Assembly (NCBI RefSeq): GCF_004766315.1
Contig: NZ_PVSN01000021.1
Coordinates: forward strand, 1-64,000
From: Weissella confusa
GTDB lineage: Bacteria; Bacillota; Bacilli; Lactobacillales; Lactobacillaceae
Reading direction: 5' to 3'
Length of the DNA stretch: 64,000 nt
Position 1 is the first letter of the stretch, and every line of letters begins with the position of its first letter. Below are positions 41,483 to 53,771 of this stretch, piece after piece. The notes below the pieces were generated by a model. It was not told the DNA's origin and made no database searches. It saw only the letters and a program-made list of their open reading frames with translations. A program made the position numbers and the translations under genes.

Positions 41483-42112
41483 ATGAAGACGACGTTTGAC
41501 ACAGTTGCTGATGCATTGACCGTATTGCGCCAAGGAGGCGTTATCATCTTGGCGGATGATGAAAGCCGTGAGAATGAAGGTGATCTTGTCGCGCTTGCCC
41601 AAGATATTACGCCGGAAACTGTTCACATGATGTTGCGAGAAGCGGCTGGCTTGATGTGCACGCCAGTCGGTCCTGAAATCGCTGAGCGTTTGGGGTTCAC
41701 AGATATGGTGGCGGAATCAACGGACCCACATCAAACACCATTTACGTACACAGTCGATGGCACTTTTGAGGCAACTGGTGTCACAACCGGTGTGTCAGCG
41801 ATGGATCGTGCCGCAACGATTCGCCAAATTGCGAACCCAATGGCTACCCGTGCTGACGTTAACGCACCTGGTCACACGCAACCTTTGACGGCCAAGGAAG
41901 GTGGTTTGGCAACGCGTATTGGGCACACAGAGGCCGCCGTTGATCTGGCACGTTTGGTTGGGTCAGAACCAGCTGCCGTTATTATTGAAGTCTTGAAGGA
42001 AGACGGTACGATGGCCCGTCGTGATGATTTGTTTGAGATGTCTGAACGATTGGATATCCCATTTATTACAATCGAACAAATTAGTGCTTACATGACGGTG
42101 CCAGCTGTCTAA
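41483..42112 (+). CDS. ribB: 3,4-dihydroxy-2-butanone 4-phosphate synthase (stand-alone)
   Basis: 209 residues. Converts ribulose 5-phosphate to DHBP and formate for riboflavin synthesis. The metal/acid cluster DDESRENEGDL (~25-35) and the FTYTVDGTF, THPGH-like APGHTQPL and GHTEAAVDLARL stretches are intact. It is the single-domain form, without the GTP cyclohydrolase II half usual in Firmicutes RibBA, and no other rib gene is nearby. ggag precedes the ATG. It lies immediately before the purine operon, with its own terminator. Confidence 0.92.
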   Translation: MKTTFDTVADALTVLRQGGVIILADDESRENEGDLVALAQDITPETVHMMLREAAGLMCTPVGPEIAERLGFTDMVAESTDPHQTPFTYTVDGTFEATGVTTGVSAMDRAATIRQIANPMATRADVNAPGHTQPLTAKEGGLATRIGHTEAAVDLARLVGSEPAAVIIEVLKEDGTMARRDDLFEMSERLDIPFITIEQISAYMTVPAV

Positions 42113-42123
42113 TTAAAATGATG

Positions 42124-42157
42124 AGAGGTTCGGATTTACATCCGGACCTCTTTTTTT
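42124..42157 (+). terminator. terminator after ribB
   Basis: Stem agaggttcggat / atccggacctct, loop ttac, then seven T. Confidence 0.93.
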
Positions 42158-42210
42158 GTCAAAAGCATCAGGTTAAACGGGAATGTTTGTTTAATTTTGT
42201 GAAGAAAACG

Positions 42211-42310
42211 ATTAAACACGAATATTTATTTTTCATTTGTATTACTTCGTGAATAAAAACTGTACATTTAGAACAAACGGTGGTTAAATCATCTTGTAAA
42301 TACGAACGAA
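42211..42310 (+). promoter_or_regulatory. purine operon control region with PurBox-like sites
   Basis: Three CGAA-core sites: aaacacgaatattta (42214-42228), an inverted one attacttcgtga (42241-42252), and aaatacgaacgaa near 42297-42309. Two boxes facing each other ~23 bp core to core resemble the paired PurBoxes bound by PurR with PRPP in Firmicutes. A -10-like TGTACATT lies at 42261-42268. No purine riboswitch is evident. Confidence 0.5.
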
Positions 42311-42328
42311 AAGAATGGGGAGAACATA

Positions 42329-42817
42329 ATGAATCGTGTTTCAGTAATAATGGGATCGATATCAGATTGGCCAACGATGAAAGAAGCGGTAGCAATTCTG
42401 GAACAATTTGATGTAACAGTCGAAACACATATCATTTCAGCTCATCGGATGCCGACGGAGATGGCAACTTACGCGGCTAATGCTCGCGAAGCTGGGGTGG
42501 ACGTGATTATTGCCGGTGCTGGTGGCGCAGCTCACCTGCCGGGGATGGTCGCTGCACAAACCACATTGCCTGTTATTGGGGTGCCAATGAAGACGAAAAC
42601 GTTAAATGGGGTTGATTCATTATTGAGTATCGTACAAATGCCCGCAGGTGTGCCGGTTGGTACGGTTGCTATTGGTGAAGCGGGCGCCAAAAACGCCGCT
42701 TACTATGCACTTCAAATGCTTTCAATTACAAATCAAACGTTGGTGACAGAACTTGAAGCATTCCGTGAAAAGCAAGCGCAAAAAGCACGTGAGAGTGAGG
42801 AGCAGTTACATGACTAA
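42329..42817 (+). CDS. purE: N5-CAIR mutase (phosphoribosylaminoimidazole carboxylase catalytic subunit)
   Basis: 162 residues, first gene of the purine operon. PurE moves the carboxyl group of N5-CAIR to give [14 protein letters not shown] at the start, SAHRMP (catalytic His) and [11 protein letters not shown] are signature motifs. ggggag lies before the ATG. It overlaps purK by eight bases. Confidence 0.96.
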   Translation: MNRVSVIMGSISDWPTMKEAVAILEQFDVTVETHIISAHRMPTEMATYAANAREAGVDVIIAGAGGAAHLPGMVAAQTTLPVIGVPMKTKTLNGVDSLLSIVQMPAGVPVGTVAIGEAGAKNAAYYALQMLSITNQTLVTELEAFREKQAQKARESEEQLHD

Positions 42818-43931
42818 ACCCATTTTGCCACCGGCCACACTTGGGATTGTTGGTGGCGGACAACTTGGCCAAATGATGGCCTTAGCGGCTAAGCCAATGG
42901 GATATCGCGTAGTGGTGCTGGACCCACAGATTAACGCACCAGCTGCCCAAATCGCGGACCAACAGTTGGTTGCAAATTACGATGATGAATCTGCGCTACG
43001 CAATTTGGCGGATATTGCCGATGTCATTACGTATGAATTTGAAAATGTCAGTCAAGAAGCGTTGACAAATGCAGTGCCAGCTAAGCAGTTGCCACAAGGA
43101 ACACAACTGTTGCACATCACAGCTAACCGCTTGCGTGAAAAAACATTTATCGCGGATTTGGGATTGCCAGTTGCACCATTCGCGGCCGTCGATAATGTCG
43201 TCGCTTTGGATGCTAGTTGCCATAAGGTGTCATTACCAGCGATTCTGAAAACTGTTGAAGGTGGTTATGACGGTCACGGTCAGTGGGACATTCCAAATCA
43301 GGAAGCTTTGGCAAACTTATTGGCACACTGGGATGTGCCGGTTAACACGCCGATGATCTTGGAAAAGCAGGTGACATTTGATCGCGAGCTAAGTGTGATG
43401 GTTGCCCGTGATATTTCGGGTGATATTAGAACTTGGCCTGTGACGGTCAATGAACATCAGAATCACATTTTGCATGTGTCAGCTGCACCAGCGTCATTAT
43501 CAGACAAAATTGCGGATGAAATTGCTCACATTGCCAAAACGTTAGCGAACGCGTTGAACCTTGTTGGTGTACTTGGTATTGAAATGTTTGTGGCTGGTGA
43601 CCAGGTATATGTGAATGAATTGGCACCGCGCCCACACAATTCAGGCCACTTCACCATTGAAGCAACCAACGTTTCACAATTTGAAGGGCATGTGCGTAGT
43701 GTGTTGGGATTACCGATTCCAGAAATTAAGCAGTGGGCACCAGCGATGATGTTGAATTTACTAGGGGATGACATCAATCGCGCTCGCCGTGAGTTGGTCG
43801 ACCATCCTGACTGGCATATGCATGATTACGGGAAAGATGACGTGAAGCCCGGACGAAAGATAGGGCATATCACGGTGACAGGATTACGAGAAATGAAGGC
43901 ATTACGTGCATGGGGGCATCAAAAGGGATGA
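42810..43931 (+). CDS. purK: N5-carboxyaminoimidazole ribonucleotide synthase
   Basis: 373 residues, ATP-grasp enzyme that carboxylates AIR with bicarbonate and ATP. The N-terminal [44 protein letters not shown] and [17 protein letters not shown] motifs are complete. The ATG 42810 follows gtgaggagcagttac; an upstream in-frame start would add 19 residues read from purE sequence. A divergent same-length relative lies at 11841. Its stop overlaps purC as ATGA. Confidence 0.95.
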   Translation: MTKPILPPATLGIVGGGQLGQMMALAAKPMGYRVVVLDPQINAPAAQIADQQLVANYDDESALRNLADIADVITYEFENVSQEALTNAVPAKQLPQGTQLLHITANRLREKTFIADLGLPVAPFAAVDNVVALDASCHKVSLPAILKTVEGGYDGHGQWDIPNQEALANLLAHWDVPVNTPMILEKQVTFDRELSVMVARDISGDIRTWPVTVNEHQNHILHVSAAPASLSDKIADEIAHIAKTLANALNLVGVLGIEMFVAGDQVYVNELAPRPHNSGHFTIEATNVSQFEGHVRSVLGLPIPEIKQWAPAMMLNLLGDDINRARRELVDHPDWHMHDYGKDDVKPGRKIGHITVTGLREMKALRAWGHQKG

Positions 43932-44650
43932 TTACACAAGAAGCGTTGCTAACAACGGGTAAAGCAAAAGCCGTGTATGCGACTAGCGACCCACAAATTC
44001 TTTGGTTGCATAGTTTGGATCAAGCGACAGCATTGAACGGTAAGCAAAAAGAACATATTCCGGATAAGGGACGTTTGACGACACAAATTAGTAGCTTGTT
44101 ATTCGAGATGCTAAATCAGGCTGGTATTAAGACACATTATCTGTCACCAGTTGATGAGACGGACATTTTGGTCACGCGTCTGACGATGGTGCCGATTGAG
44201 GTTGTGGTTCGAAACTTTGCGGTGGGTCACTTTGCTTCACGTTTTGATGTTGAACCGATGACACCGCTTGTTCCGGTGGTTGAAGAGTATTACTACAAGC
44301 ATGATGACTTAGATGATCCGGCGCTGAATGCGTCTCAAGCGGTGGCGTTAAAGCTAGCGACACCGGCGCAATTGACAGAGATTTCTGACATTACGGCGCG
44401 TGTCAATCAATTGCTGACCGAGAAGTTTAAAACAATTGGGATTAAATTACTCGATTTCAAAATTGAATTTGGCTTAGATGACCAAGGTGCATTGGTCTTG
44501 GGGGATGAATTGTCACCAGATAATATGCGCTTGATTGACGATGCAACGGGTGCTTCGCTTGATAAGGATGTTTTCCGACGTGGCGAAGGCGACTTGCGTG
44601 ATGAATATGAAATTGTATTGCACCGTTTGAATGAAACAAAAGGAGAATAA
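43928..44650 (+). CDS. purC: SAICAR synthase
   Basis: 240 residues. Joins CAIR and aspartate with ATP. GKAKAVYATSDP near the start (ATP site), VEVVVRNFAVGHFASRF and KIEFGLDDQGALVLGDELSPDNMRL are conserved. ATG 43928 overlaps the purK stop by four bases, which implies translational coupling. An ATG at 43910 would add six residues and has no clear RBS. Confidence 0.94.
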   Translation: MITQEALLTTGKAKAVYATSDPQILWLHSLDQATALNGKQKEHIPDKGRLTTQISSLLFEMLNQAGIKTHYLSPVDETDILVTRLTMVPIEVVVRNFAVGHFASRFDVEPMTPLVPVVEEYYYKHDDLDDPALNASQAVALKLATPAQLTEISDITARVNQLLTEKFKTIGIKLLDFKIEFGLDDQGALVLGDELSPDNMRLIDDATGASLDKDVFRRGEGDLRDEYEIVLHRLNETKGE

Positions 44651-44653
44651 CCC

Positions 44654-44911
44654 ATGTTTTTAGCTAAGATTTACGTCACATACAAGCCCTCAATTCTTGA
44701 TCCACAAGGTGAGGTGATCAAATCAGCTTTGCACCGCATGAATTTTGAAACGGTTGAAACTGTGACGCAAGGTAAGTATTTTGAAGTCACGATGAACAAC
44801 GATGATGAGGCAGCGGCTTACGATGAAGCAGTGGCTTATACGGAAGCGCTTCTGATTAACCCAAATACTGAAACGTATCGAATTGACCTACTTAAGTCAG
44901 TGGAGGCGTAA
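44654..44911 (+). CDS. purS: FGAM synthase subunit PurS
   Basis: 85 residues. PurS bridges PurL and PurQ in the three-part formylglycinamidine synthase of Gram-positives. [25 protein letters not shown] and the C-terminal [13 protein letters not shown] match the family. It begins three bases after purC with aaaaggag upstream. Confidence 0.95.
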   Translation: MFLAKIYVTYKPSILDPQGEVIKSALHRMNFETVETVTQGKYFEVTMNNDDEAAAYDEAVAYTEALLINPNTETYRIDLLKSVEA

Positions 44912-44913
44912 AC

Positions 44914-45591
44914 ATGAAAGCAGCGGTGGTTCGTTTTCCAGGATCAAATTGTGATTTTGATATGTATTACGCCTTGCAAGATTTTGGCGTAGACGTGGCG
45001 TTTGTCGATGAAAAAGCCACGTCACTAGCAGGTTTTGATGCAGTCTTTCTACCAGGTGGCTTTTCATATGGCGACTATCTCCGTACTGGGGCGGTTGCGC
45101 GCTTTGCACCTGTGATGGACGCTGTTCGAACAGCAGCTGATGACCACAAATTGGTGGTTGGTATCTGCAACGGCTTCCAAATTTTGACGGAAGCGGGGCT
45201 ATTACCAGGCCAACTCAAGATGAACGAGCATCCAGGTTTCATTTGTGATGAAGTGCCACTTGAAATCGCCAATCAAAACTCACACTTCTCAAAGGCGTAT
45301 GAAACGCAAACGGTGATGTTGCCGGTTGCCCACGGAGAAGGCCAATATGTTGCCGATGAAGCAACATTAGAAGACTTACGCGACAACAACCAAATCATCT
45401 TTAAGTATCGAACAAACGTGAACGGTTCAATGGATCAAATTGCCGGGATTTCAAATCGTAACGGTAACGTATTCGGCATGATGCCACACCCAGAGCGTGC
45501 GGTCGATGCGTTGCTTGGTAATACAGATGGTCAGGCATTTTTCAAAAGTTTGTTAACCCCAATTATGACGGAGGCGTTGGTAACCGAATGA
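44914..45591 (+). CDS. purQ: FGAM synthase subunit I (glutaminase)
   Basis: 225 residues, class I glutamine amidotransferase that releases ammonia for Pur[15 protein letters not shown], the nucleophile Cys in [14 protein letters not shown], and the catalytic His/Glu in MMPHPERA are present. It overlaps purL by four bases. Confidence 0.96.
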   Translation: MKAAVVRFPGSNCDFDMYYALQDFGVDVAFVDEKATSLAGFDAVFLPGGFSYGDYLRTGAVARFAPVMDAVRTAADDHKLVVGICNGFQILTEAGLLPGQLKMNEHPGFICDEVPLEIANQNSHFSKAYETQTVMLPVAHGEGQYVADEATLEDLRDNNQIIFKYRTNVNGSMDQIAGISNRNGNVFGMMPHPERAVDALLGNTDGQAFFKSLLTPIMTEALVTE

Positions 45592-47810
45592 CAACAGCAA
45601 CAACCACATATGAACCAACCGCAGAAATGGTTCGTAATGAAAAAATTTATCTCGCATGGGGTCTGACTGAGGCCGAATATGATGCAATTGTCGCCAAGCT
45701 TGATCGACTACCGAATTACACCGAAGCAGGTTTGTTTTCGGCCATGTGGTCAGAGCACGTTTCGTACAAAAAGTCTAAGCCGGTTCTACGCACGTTCTGG
45801 TCACGCAATGAGCGCGTGTTACAAGGCCCAGGTGAAGGTGCCGGTATTTTAGATATCGGGGATGGCCAAGCGGTTGTTTTCAAGGCGGAATCTCACAATC
45901 ACCCATCAGCCGTTGAACCATACGAAGGCGCTGCAACAGGAGTTGGCGGTATTCTACGTGATATTTTCTCAATGGGGGCGCAACCAGTTGCTGTCTTGGA
46001 TAGTTTGCGTTTCGGTGAGCTCGACAATGCCACGACTAAGCATCTATTGGACGGTGTAATTGACGGTATTGCTGGTTATGGTAATGCCATTGGGATTCCG
46101 ACAGTTGGTGGTGAAATTGGTTTTGATGCCGTTTATCAAGGTAATCCGCTAGTTAACGTGATGGCGGTTGGTGTGATTGATCAAGCAGCGATGCAGGTTG
46201 GACGTGCTGAAGGAATTGGTAATACGGTCATGTACGTCGGTGCTAAAACTGGTCGTGATGGTATTCATGGCGCGACTTTTGCGTCAGCCGAATTTTCATC
46301 AGATGAAGATCAAAATCGCTCAGCGGTTCAAGTTGGTGATCCGTTCATGGAAAAGTTGGTCATGGATGCCACGCTAAAGGTCATTCGTGAACATGGTGAC
46401 GTTATTGTCGGTGTGCAAGACATGGGTGCAGCTGGCCTTGTATCATCTTCAGCTGAGATGGCGGGCAAGGCTGGCATGGGGATGCAATTGAACTTGGACC
46501 TCGTCCCACAACGTGAAGCCGGCATGACACCGTATGAATTGATGCTGTCAGAATCACAAGAACGCATGTTGTTGGTTGTGGCAGCTGGCCATGAAGCTGA
46601 AGTACAAGAGGTCTTTGAAGATGCTGGCCTTGATGCGGTTGCCATTGGAACGGTGACAGATACTGGCCGTTACGAATTGCTTTGTCATGGTGACGTGGCA
46701 GCTGATGTACCCGTTGATTTTCTAACGACGGCACCCAAGCAAGACATGCCACAAGCAACGCCAGCTCGTTTAAACGAACCAAGTGCTGATTTTGTGCCTG
46801 GCACTGTTGATGGTGCCGCAACGCTTGCTGATTTGTTGCAACAACCAATAATCGCGTCTAAAGCATCATTGTTCCGTCATTTTGACAGCATGGTGCGGGC
46901 TGATACGGTTGTGAAACCAGGTGGCGACGCTGCCGTGGTTCGTTTGCGCGGTACCAAGAAAGCATTGGCGATGACGACTGACGTGAATAGTCGTTTCACC
47001 TATCTTGATCCTTATATTGGTGGTCAACTGGCGGTGGCTGAAGCGGCCGGTAATGTGGTTGCGACTGGCGCCCAACCGATTGGGATTACAGATTGCTTGA
47101 ATTTTGGTAATCCAGACGACCCAGAAATTTACTATGAGCTAGCGCAGTCGGTGGCCGGCATCAACCAAATGGCGAAGCAGTTGAATACGCCGGTTATCTC
47201 TGGAAACGTGTCACTTTACAACGAAACTGACGGGCAAGCTATTTATCCAACGCCGATGATCGGTATGGCTGGGTTGCACGAAGACGTGAAGATGATTACG
47301 ACCATCAGTTTTAAAAATGCGGGTGATGTTATTTACGTCCTTGGTGCAACTGATGCCGATTTTAATGGGTCAGAATTACAAAAGATGATGACTGGCGATA
47401 TTGCTGGTCGTTTACGCGACTTTGACATGACGGAAATTCAAGCCACACAAGCAAAGCTACTAAACACGATTGCAGCTGATTTAGTTGCGAGTGCACACAA
47501 CATTGCCGAAGGTGGTTTGGGCGTCGCATTGGCAGAAAGTACGTTTAAGACGCCATTTGGGGCAGAGGTGCAGTGGCAAGTACCAACAGCTTGGTTGTTT
47601 AGTGAAACACCTGGTCGTTTCGTGGTATCGGTGCCTGCAGTCAACGTCACTGCGTTTGAAGAATTGATGGGCGCTACCGCAACGAAGCTTGGTGTGGTTA
47701 CTGCAGGTGATGCGATTCAAATGCGTACGACAACAGACGAACTCAATCTATCAAAAACAACATTGCAAAAGAACTATGAGGAGGCCATCACATGGCAACG
47801 CAACCAGTGA
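45588..47810 (+). CDS. purL: FGAM synthase subunit II
   Basis: 740 residues, the small-type PurL working with PurS and Pur[53 protein letters not shown] (ATP/metal site) and the second-half [22 protein letters not shown] are typical. It overlaps purF by 19 bases. Confidence 0.97.
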   Translation: MTTATTTYEPTAEMVRNEKIYLAWGLTEAEYDAIVAKLDRLPNYTEAGLFSAMWSEHVSYKKSKPVLRTFWSRNERVLQGPGEGAGILDIGDGQAVVFKAESHNHPSAVEPYEGAATGVGGILRDIFSMGAQPVAVLDSLRFGELDNATTKHLLDGVIDGIAGYGNAIGIPTVGGEIGFDAVYQGNPLVNVMAVGVIDQAAMQVGRAEGIGNTVMYVGAKTGRDGIHGATFASAEFSSDEDQNRSAVQVGDPFMEKLVMDATLKVIREHGDVIVGVQDMGAAGLVSSSAEMAGKAGMGMQLNLDLVPQREAGMTPYELMLSESQERMLLVVAAGHEAEVQEVFEDAGLDAVAIGTVTDTGRYELLCHGDVAADVPVDFLTTAPKQDMPQATPARLNEPSADFVPGTVDGAATLADLLQQPIIASKASLFRHFDSMVRADTVVKPGGDAAVVRLRGTKKALAMTTDVNSRFTYLDPYIGGQLAVAEAAGNVVATGAQPIGITDCLNFGNPDDPEIYYELAQSVAGINQMAKQLNTPVISGNVSLYNETDGQAIYPTPMIGMAGLHEDVKMITTISFKNAGDVIYVLGATDADFNGSELQKMMTGDIAGRLRDFDMTEIQATQAKLLNTIAADLVASAHNIAEGGLGVALAESTFKTPFGAEVQWQVPTAWLFSETPGRFVVSVPAVNVTAFEELMGATATKLGVVTAGDAIQMRTTTDELNLSKTTLQKNYEEAITWQRNQ

Positions 47811-49327
47811 GTGAGAGTCGATCACTGAATGAAGAATGTGGCATTTTCGGCGTCTGGGGACATCAATCAGCAGCCGATTTGACCTATTATGGGTTGCACG
47901 CTTTGCAACACCGCGGTCAAGAAGGTGCTGGTATCGTGGCCAACAAGCAGGGGCATCTTTGGCAAGAACGTGGACTTGGTTTGTTGAGCGACGTGTTCAG
48001 TGACCCAAGTCGCTTGCAACATTTGCAAGGACAATCAGCCATTGGTCACGTGCGATACGCAACGGCTGGTTCAGCCGGAATTGAAAACATTCAACCACTG
48101 ATGGTGAATTTTTCAGATATGCAATTATCACTTGCACATAATGGCAACATCACGAATGCTTTGTCGCTACGTCGTTCATTGGAGCAAAACGGTGCGATTT
48201 TCCAATCATCATCAGATACGGAAGTGCTATTACATTTGATTCGCCGTTCAACGGCGTCAACGTTCTATGACAAATTGAAGGATGCTTTGCGTACAGTGTG
48301 CGGTGGCTTTGCTTTTTTGCTACTAACACCAACTGCTATGTATGCAGCACTAGACCCGCACGGATTCCGTCCGTTTGTGGTCGGACAATTACCAGATGGT
48401 CAATATATTGTGACCAGTGAAACGGCGGCTTTGAATGCGGTTGGCGCGACGTTTATCCGTGATGTACAACCGGGTGAGTTGATCACGATTGATCAACACG
48501 GTTTGAAGATTGATCACTACACGACTAACACTGATTTGCATATTGATGCGATGGAATACATTTACTTTGCACGACCAGATTCAGATATCTACGGGGTGAA
48601 TGTCCATACGGCTCGTAAGCGGATGGGGCGTTTGTTGGCCGCCGAACAGCCGGTTGAGGCAGACTTGGTTGTTGGTGTCCCAAATTCTTCATTATCAGCT
48701 GCCATGGGTTTTGCGGAAGCCGCTGGTTTGCCTAACGAAATGGGGCTGGTTAAGAATCAATACATTGCTCGAACGTTTATCGAACCAACCCAAGAACGTC
48801 GCGAACGCGCGGCGCGTATGAAGTTGAGCGCCGTGCCGTCAGTTGTGGCCGGTAAGCGCGTAGTCTTGATTGATGATTCGATTGTCCGAGGCACGACATC
48901 TAAGTTTATCGTGCGGATGCTACGTGAAGCCGGCGCGAGTGAGGTTCATATTCGAATTGCTTCGCCAGCTTTCAAGTATCCATCATTCTATGGTGTCGAT
49001 ATGCAGACAACAGAAGAGTTGTTGGCCGCTAATTACACGATGAGTGAAATGCAAGAGATGTTGGGCGTTGATTCATTAGCCTTTCTGTCAGTTGACGGGT
49101 TGGTTGAAGCGATTGACTTGCCATATGAAGGAAACGGGACTGGTTTAACGACTGCCTATTTTGACGGTCACTATCCATCACCGATTTATGATTACGAGCC
49201 AACCTTGGCAGAGGCGAAGGCTGCAGGACAGGTTGACTTTCAACCTGAACCAACAACGACTTACCATCCGAACCAGGTGGCGTCGATTCAAAAACAACAA
49301 TTACAAGATGCACAGACAGTTGGTTAA
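47792..49327 (+). CDS. purF: amidophosphoribosyltransferase
   Basis: 511 residues. Catalyses the committed step, PRPP plus glutamine to phosphoribosylamine. Cys16 in NEECGIFG is the glutaminase nucleophile, exposed after removal of a 15-residue propeptide as in B. subtilis PurF. The PRPP loop [17 protein letters not shown] is near 360. The C-terminus is ~30 residues longer and Gln-rich compared with many homologues. aggaggcc precedes the ATG, inside purL. Confidence 0.96.
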   Translation: MATQPVSESRSLNEECGIFGVWGHQSAADLTYYGLHALQHRGQEGAGIVANKQGHLWQERGLGLLSDVFSDPSRLQHLQGQSAIGHVRYATAGSAGIENIQPLMVNFSDMQLSLAHNGNITNALSLRRSLEQNGAIFQSSSDTEVLLHLIRRSTASTFYDKLKDALRTVCGGFAFLLLTPTAMYAALDPHGFRPFVVGQLPDGQYIVTSETAALNAVGATFIRDVQPGELITIDQHGLKIDHYTTNTDLHIDAMEYIYFARPDSDIYGVNVHTARKRMGRLLAAEQPVEADLVVGVPNSSLSAAMGFAEAAGLPNEMGLVKNQYIARTFIEPTQERRERAARMKLSAVPSVVAGKRVVLIDDSIVRGTTSKFIVRMLREAGASEVHIRIASPAFKYPSFYGVDMQTTEELLAANYTMSEMQEMLGVDSLAFLSVDGLVEAIDLPYEGNGTGLTTAYFDGHYPSPIYDYEPTLAEAKAAGQVDFQPEPTTTYHPNQVASIQKQQLQDAQTVG

Positions 49328-49342
49328 TTCATTGGGGGAGTT

Positions 49343-50380
49343 ATGACGAATCAAAATGCATACGCGAATGCAGGCGTTGATGTTGCCGCTGGTGAACAAG
49401 CCGTCGATTTGATGGGCAACGCCGTATCGGCAACTTATACACCGCAAGTACTTGGCGGCATTGGTGGCTTTTGGGCCGCCTTTGCCTTGGGTAATACGTA
49501 TCGTGATCCGGTGTTGATTTCAGGAACGGATGGTGTCGGGACAAAGTTGCTGCTAGCAATTGCGGCCGATAAGCACGATACAATTGGCCAAGATTTAGTT
49601 GCGATGGTGATGAATGATATTTTGGCGCAAGGTGCTAAGCCACTTTTCCTCCTCGACTATCTGGCGATTGCTAAGATGACACCTGAAAAAGTGGCGACCA
49701 TTGTCACTGGTATCGCCCAAGCAACGCAAGCAGTTGGGGCTGCTTTGATTGGTGGTGAATCAGCTGAATTGCCTGGTATGTATGCCCCAAACCACTATGA
49801 TTTGGCTGCGTTCGGTGTCGGCGTTGTTGAGCGCGATGAGATGCTAAATCCGGCTGATGTGGTCGCGGGGGATGTGTTGATTGGATTGCCATCTAGTGGT
49901 GTGCATTCCAACGGCTATGCCTTGGTGCGCGAAGTCTTTGGTATCCACGAAGAATCAGATTTTTTGAAACTACCAACGCGTTTGCAAGAGGCATTGCTAA
50001 AGCCGACCACGTTGTACGCCCCAGCAATTCTACCTTTGCTGGCCCAAAAGATGATTGTCAGCATGGCACATATTACGGGTGGCGGTATCGTTGGCAATCT
50101 GCCCCGTGCGCACGGTGAGCAGGTAACGGCAAACTTGCATTGGGGTTCATGGCCAATGTTACCGATTTTCACGGAGATTCAGACACGTGGCAATTTGACA
50201 GCAACGGACATGTTGGAGACGTTTAACCTTGGTTTGGGCATGATTTTGATTGTGAAAGCGAACCAGGTCGACGCGGCCGTGACGATGTTCCAAGATGCCA
50301 ATCAACCAGCGTTTATCATTGGTGAAATGGTTGCCCGTGAATCAGAACCAATTATCTGGCAAGGAGCGCAACCATGGTGA
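49343..50380 (+). CDS. purM: AIR synthase (phosphoribosylformylglycinamidine cyclo-ligase)
   Basis: 345 residues. Closes the imidazole ring of AIR. NAYANAGVDVAAGEQAVDLM, LISGTDGVGTKLLLA, VAMVMNDILAQGAKPLFLLDYLA and GGESAELPGMY are signature motifs. gggggag lies before the ATG. It overlaps purN by seven bases. Confidence 0.96.
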   Translation: MTNQNAYANAGVDVAAGEQAVDLMGNAVSATYTPQVLGGIGGFWAAFALGNTYRDPVLISGTDGVGTKLLLAIAADKHDTIGQDLVAMVMNDILAQGAKPLFLLDYLAIAKMTPEKVATIVTGIAQATQAVGAALIGGESAELPGMYAPNHYDLAAFGVGVVERDEMLNPADVVAGDVLIGLPSSGVHSNGYALVREVFGIHEESDFLKLPTRLQEALLKPTTLYAPAILPLLAQKMIVSMAHITGGGIVGNLPRAHGEQVTANLHWGSWPMLPIFTEIQTRGNLTATDMLETFNLGLGMILIVKANQVDAAVTMFQDANQPAFIIGEMVARESEPIIWQGAQPW

Positions 50381-50964
50381 ACAAGCCAAAACTTACTGTT
50401 TTTGCGTCAGGCACTGGCTCGAATCTAGCGGCATTGCTGAAAGCTGCCCAAGCCGACACACTCGGTGGTGATATTGTGCGGGTTGTGATTGATCGCAAAA
50501 ACGCCGGGGCGATTGCCATTGCTGAGGCGGCTAATATTCCGGTATTGCAAATTCGCTACCCGGCTTTCGAGTCACGAGAGGCGGCCGAGCAAGAAATTGT
50601 TAAAACGCTAGAGGCGGACGGTGTGACCGGTATTTTATTAGCTGGTTATATGCGTATTTTGACGCCATATATTGTCCAAGCGTTTGAACAACGTATCCTA
50701 AATATTCATCCAGCGTTATTGCCTAGTTTTCCTGGTAATAACGCAATCGCTGACGCCTGGGACGCTGGCGTTAAAGTGACTGGCGTAACGATTCATTATG
50801 TTGATACGGGGGTTGACTCAGGGCAAATTATTGCGCAGACGCCAGTCCTTATTTCAGAAGACGAAACAATTGATGAACTGACTGCACGTATTCACGACGC
50901 GGAACATCATTTGTATCCAGAAACTGTTGCAAAGCTAATTAAAGAAGGAGCATTTCAAGCATGA
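50374..50964 (+). CDS. purN: GAR transformylase (10-formyl-THF dependent)
   Basis: 196 residues. Transfers formyl from 10-formyl-THF to [16 protein letters not shown], the catalytic Asn/His pair in [14 protein letters not shown] and the Asp in [15 protein letters not shown] are all present. It depends on formyl-THF made by fhs at the end of the operon. Confidence 0.96.
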   Translation: MVNKPKLTVFASGTGSNLAALLKAAQADTLGGDIVRVVIDRKNAGAIAIAEAANIPVLQIRYPAFESREAAEQEIVKTLEADGVTGILLAGYMRILTPYIVQAFEQRILNIHPALLPSFPGNNAIADAWDAGVKVTGVTIHYVDTGVDSGQIIAQTPVLISEDETIDELTARIHDAEHHLYPETVAKLIKEGAFQA

Positions 50965-52484
50965 CACGAGCACTACTAAGCGTTTCAGATAAGACCGGTT
51001 TGGCGGAGTTTGCCAAGGGACTAGTTGCATTGGGCTATGAGCTGGTTTCAACTGGCGGAACATTGGCAGCGTTACAGACAGCTGATTTACCAGTGACACC
51101 AATCGATGAGGTGACACAATTTCCTGAAATGCTCGATGGACGTGTGAAGACGTTGCACCCACGTGTCCATGCTGGCTTGCTAGCCAAGCGTGACAATCCA
51201 GACCATATGGCAACGTTGGCCGAACATGACATTACGCCAATTGATTTGGTTGTGGTGAATTTGTACCCATTCAAGGAAACGATTCAAAAGCCAGGCGTGA
51301 CATTGGCGGATGCCATTGAGAATATTGATATTGGTGGTCCATCAATGTTGCGTTCAGCGGCTAAAAATTATGCGGCGGTATTACCAGTTGTTGATCCAAC
51401 TGACTATGACGTTGTGCTTGAAAAGCTCCAAACCAACACAATTGATGATGCGTTCCGTCGTCAACTAGGTGCCAAGGTTTTCCGTCACACGGCTGCCTAC
51501 GATGCTTTGATTGCCGACTACTTGACGGAAGAAGAATTCCCAGCGCAAAAGACCGTCACCTATGAATTGTTTGAGCCATTGCGTTATGGCGAAAATAGTC
51601 ACCAACAAGCGGCTGCATACCGCGATGCATTGCCAACGGCGTACTCAGTTTTGTCTGCTGATATTTTGCACGGTAAGCAATTGTCATATAACAATATTCG
51701 TGATGCTGATGCTGCCTTGCGTATTATTGCTGAGTTTGATGAGCCAACCGTTGTGACGGTTAAGCACATGAATCCAGCTGGAATTGGGCAAGGAACGACG
51801 ATTGAAACCGCTTGGGATGCGGCCTTTGCTGCTGATGACATCTCTATTTTTGGTGGCATCGTCGCTTTGAACCGTGAAGTTGATTTGGCGACTGCTGAAA
51901 AGATGCACCAAATTTTCTTGGAGATTATCATTGCGCCAAGCTTTACGCCTGAAGCGTACGATGTGTTGGCTAAGAAGAATTTGCGTTTGTTGACAGTGCC
52001 GTTCACAACGGATGTCCCACAAGAGGTTGAATTGACAGCCGTCCTTGGTGGTGTCGTGATGCAAGAGCGTGACTTGGTATCTGAAACGTTGGCCGATTTC
52101 GAAGTGGTTGGTAATGTGCAACCCACGCCAGCGCAACTTGAAGCGATGATCTTTGCCCAAAAGGCGGTGAAGCACGTGAAGTCAAACGCGATTGTGGTTG
52201 CCCAAAAGGGACAAACGCTTGGCGTTGGGGCGGGCCAACCAAATCGTATCGATTCAGTTAAGATGGCGATTACGAAGGCAAGTGAAAAGCCTGGCTTTGA
52301 AAATGCGGTTTTGGCATCGGACGCCTTCTTCCCAATGGACGACTCAGTAACCTACGCAGCTGAACATGGGATTACGGCAATTGTGGAACCCGGTGGCTCA
52401 ATTAAGGATCAAGCGTCAATCGATAAGGCCAACGAACTTGGCATTGCATTGGTATTTTCTGGCACACGCCACTTTAAGCACTAG
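50961..52484 (+). CDS. purH: bifunctional AICAR transformylase/IMP cyclohydrolase
   Basis: 507 residues. The N-terminal MGS-like cyclohydrolase domain (~1-190: [40 protein letters not shown]) makes IMP. The C-terminal domain (~195-507) formylates AICAR with 10-formyl-THF ([31 protein letters not shown]). Last two steps of IMP synthesis. It overlaps purN by four bases. Confidence 0.97.
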   Translation: MTRALLSVSDKTGLAEFAKGLVALGYELVSTGGTLAALQTADLPVTPIDEVTQFPEMLDGRVKTLHPRVHAGLLAKRDNPDHMATLAEHDITPIDLVVVNLYPFKETIQKPGVTLADAIENIDIGGPSMLRSAAKNYAAVLPVVDPTDYDVVLEKLQTNTIDDAFRRQLGAKVFRHTAAYDALIADYLTEEEFPAQKTVTYELFEPLRYGENSHQQAAAYRDALPTAYSVLSADILHGKQLSYNNIRDADAALRIIAEFDEPTVVTVKHMNPAGIGQGTTIETAWDAAFAADDISIFGGIVALNREVDLATAEKMHQIFLEIIIAPSFTPEAYDVLAKKNLRLLTVPFTTDVPQEVELTAVLGGVVMQERDLVSETLADFEVVGNVQPTPAQLEAMIFAQKAVKHVKSNAIVVAQKGQTLGVGAGQPNRIDSVKMAITKASEKPGFENAVLASDAFFPMDDSVTYAAEHGITAIVEPGGSIKDQASIDKANELGIALVFSGTRHFKH

Positions 52485-52493
52485 GAGAGAGAT

Positions 52494-53771
52494 ATGGCGA
52501 AGGTGATGGTAATTGGGTCCGGGGCCCGCGAACATGCGTTGGCAGAAACGTTTCTGCGAAGTACTGAAGTTGAAGAAGTTATTGTGGTGCCGGGTAATGC
52601 TGGCATGCAGTCAGCGGGTATTCGGACAGTTGATCATGACATGCTGGATGTCACTGGATTGCGTCATCTAGCAGAACAAGAAGCGGTTGATTTGACGTTT
52701 GTTGGTTCAGAGGCGCCCTTGATTGCTGGTGTGGTCGACGTTTTTCAAACAGCAGGGCTAAAGATTTTTGGTCCCACGCAACAAGCTGCGCAGCTAGAAG
52801 GTTCAAAGCAATTTGCCAAGGACGTCATGGCGCAAGCAGGGGTGCCAACCGCTACGTCAGTGATGGTTACCAATGAGTCTAGCGCATTGCAGGCGCTAAA
52901 AAACTTTGACTTGCCACTTGTCATTAAGCAAGATGGTTTGGCAGCCGGCAAGGGCGTGGTGATTTGTCGTGACCGTGAAGATGCTGAAACGATGATTCAA
53001 CTCGCGTATGAACGTCGGGCGGATGCGCCGTTGGTCATTGAGTCATATATGGCGGGTGTGGAGTTTTCAATATTTAGTTTAGTTGGCCCAAATGGTGTCA
53101 TTCACGCACCAATTGCGCAAGATCATAAGCGCCGTTTCGACAATGATCAAGGTCTAAATACTGGTGGTATGGGTGCCTATTCGCCAGTTCGCTGGGTTTC
53201 AGATGAGATTGTGCAAGAAGCCATTCAAACGTTGGTGTTACCAACATTGGACACGATGGCAGCGCGCGCGATGCCGTTCACGGGTGTGTTGTACACAGGT
53301 GTGATGCTGACTGATGACGGTCCTAAAGTCGTCGAATATAATGTGCGCTTTGGTGATCCGGAGGCTCAGGTTGTTTTGCCACAGCTACAAAGTGATTTTT
53401 ATGAACTTATTTCGACACTATTGGCTGGTGAACAACCGAAGGCAATCTGGCAACAGGATGACGTCTATGTTGGCGTCGTGCTGGTGAACCCAAGTTATCC
53501 TGCAACAACTACTGAGCATATCGACCTACCATCATTTTCAATTGCTGACATCAACACATTTTATGCGGGCGTGACGCGAAATGATGATAAACTAATAAGT
53601 AATGGTGGTCGTATCGCCACGGTTGTCGGTCATGCAGCGACGGCGTCACAGGCGCAAGAGATGGTGTATGAGGCAATTGATGCGACACAAACAACATTAG
53701 CTTATCGCCATGATATTGGTTATCAGGCGGTTCGAGAAGAAAATAAGGTGGTATCTGGGGATGCAAACTGA
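52494..53771 (+). CDS. purD: GAR synthetase (phosphoribosylamine--glycine ligase)
   Basis: 425 residues, ATP-grasp enzyme joining glycine to phosphoribosylamine. [16 protein letters not shown] at the start, [43 protein letters not shown] and [15 protein letters not shown] are conserved. aggagaga precedes the ATG. It overlaps fhs by 11 bases. Confidence 0.97.
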   Translation: MAKVMVIGSGAREHALAETFLRSTEVEEVIVVPGNAGMQSAGIRTVDHDMLDVTGLRHLAEQEAVDLTFVGSEAPLIAGVVDVFQTAGLKIFGPTQQAAQLEGSKQFAKDVMAQAGVPTATSVMVTNESSALQALKNFDLPLVIKQDGLAAGKGVVICRDREDAETMIQLAYERRADAPLVIESYMAGVEFSIFSLVGPNGVIHAPIAQDHKRRFDNDQGLNTGGMGAYSPVRWVSDEIVQEAIQTLVLPTLDTMAARAMPFTGVLYTGVMLTDDGPKVVEYNVRFGDPEAQVVLPQLQSDFYELISTLLAGEQPKAIWQQDDVYVGVVLVNPSYPATTTEHIDLPSFSIADINTFYAGVTRNDDKLISNGGRIATVVGHAATASQAQEMVYEAIDATQTTLAYRHDIGYQAVREENKVVSGDAN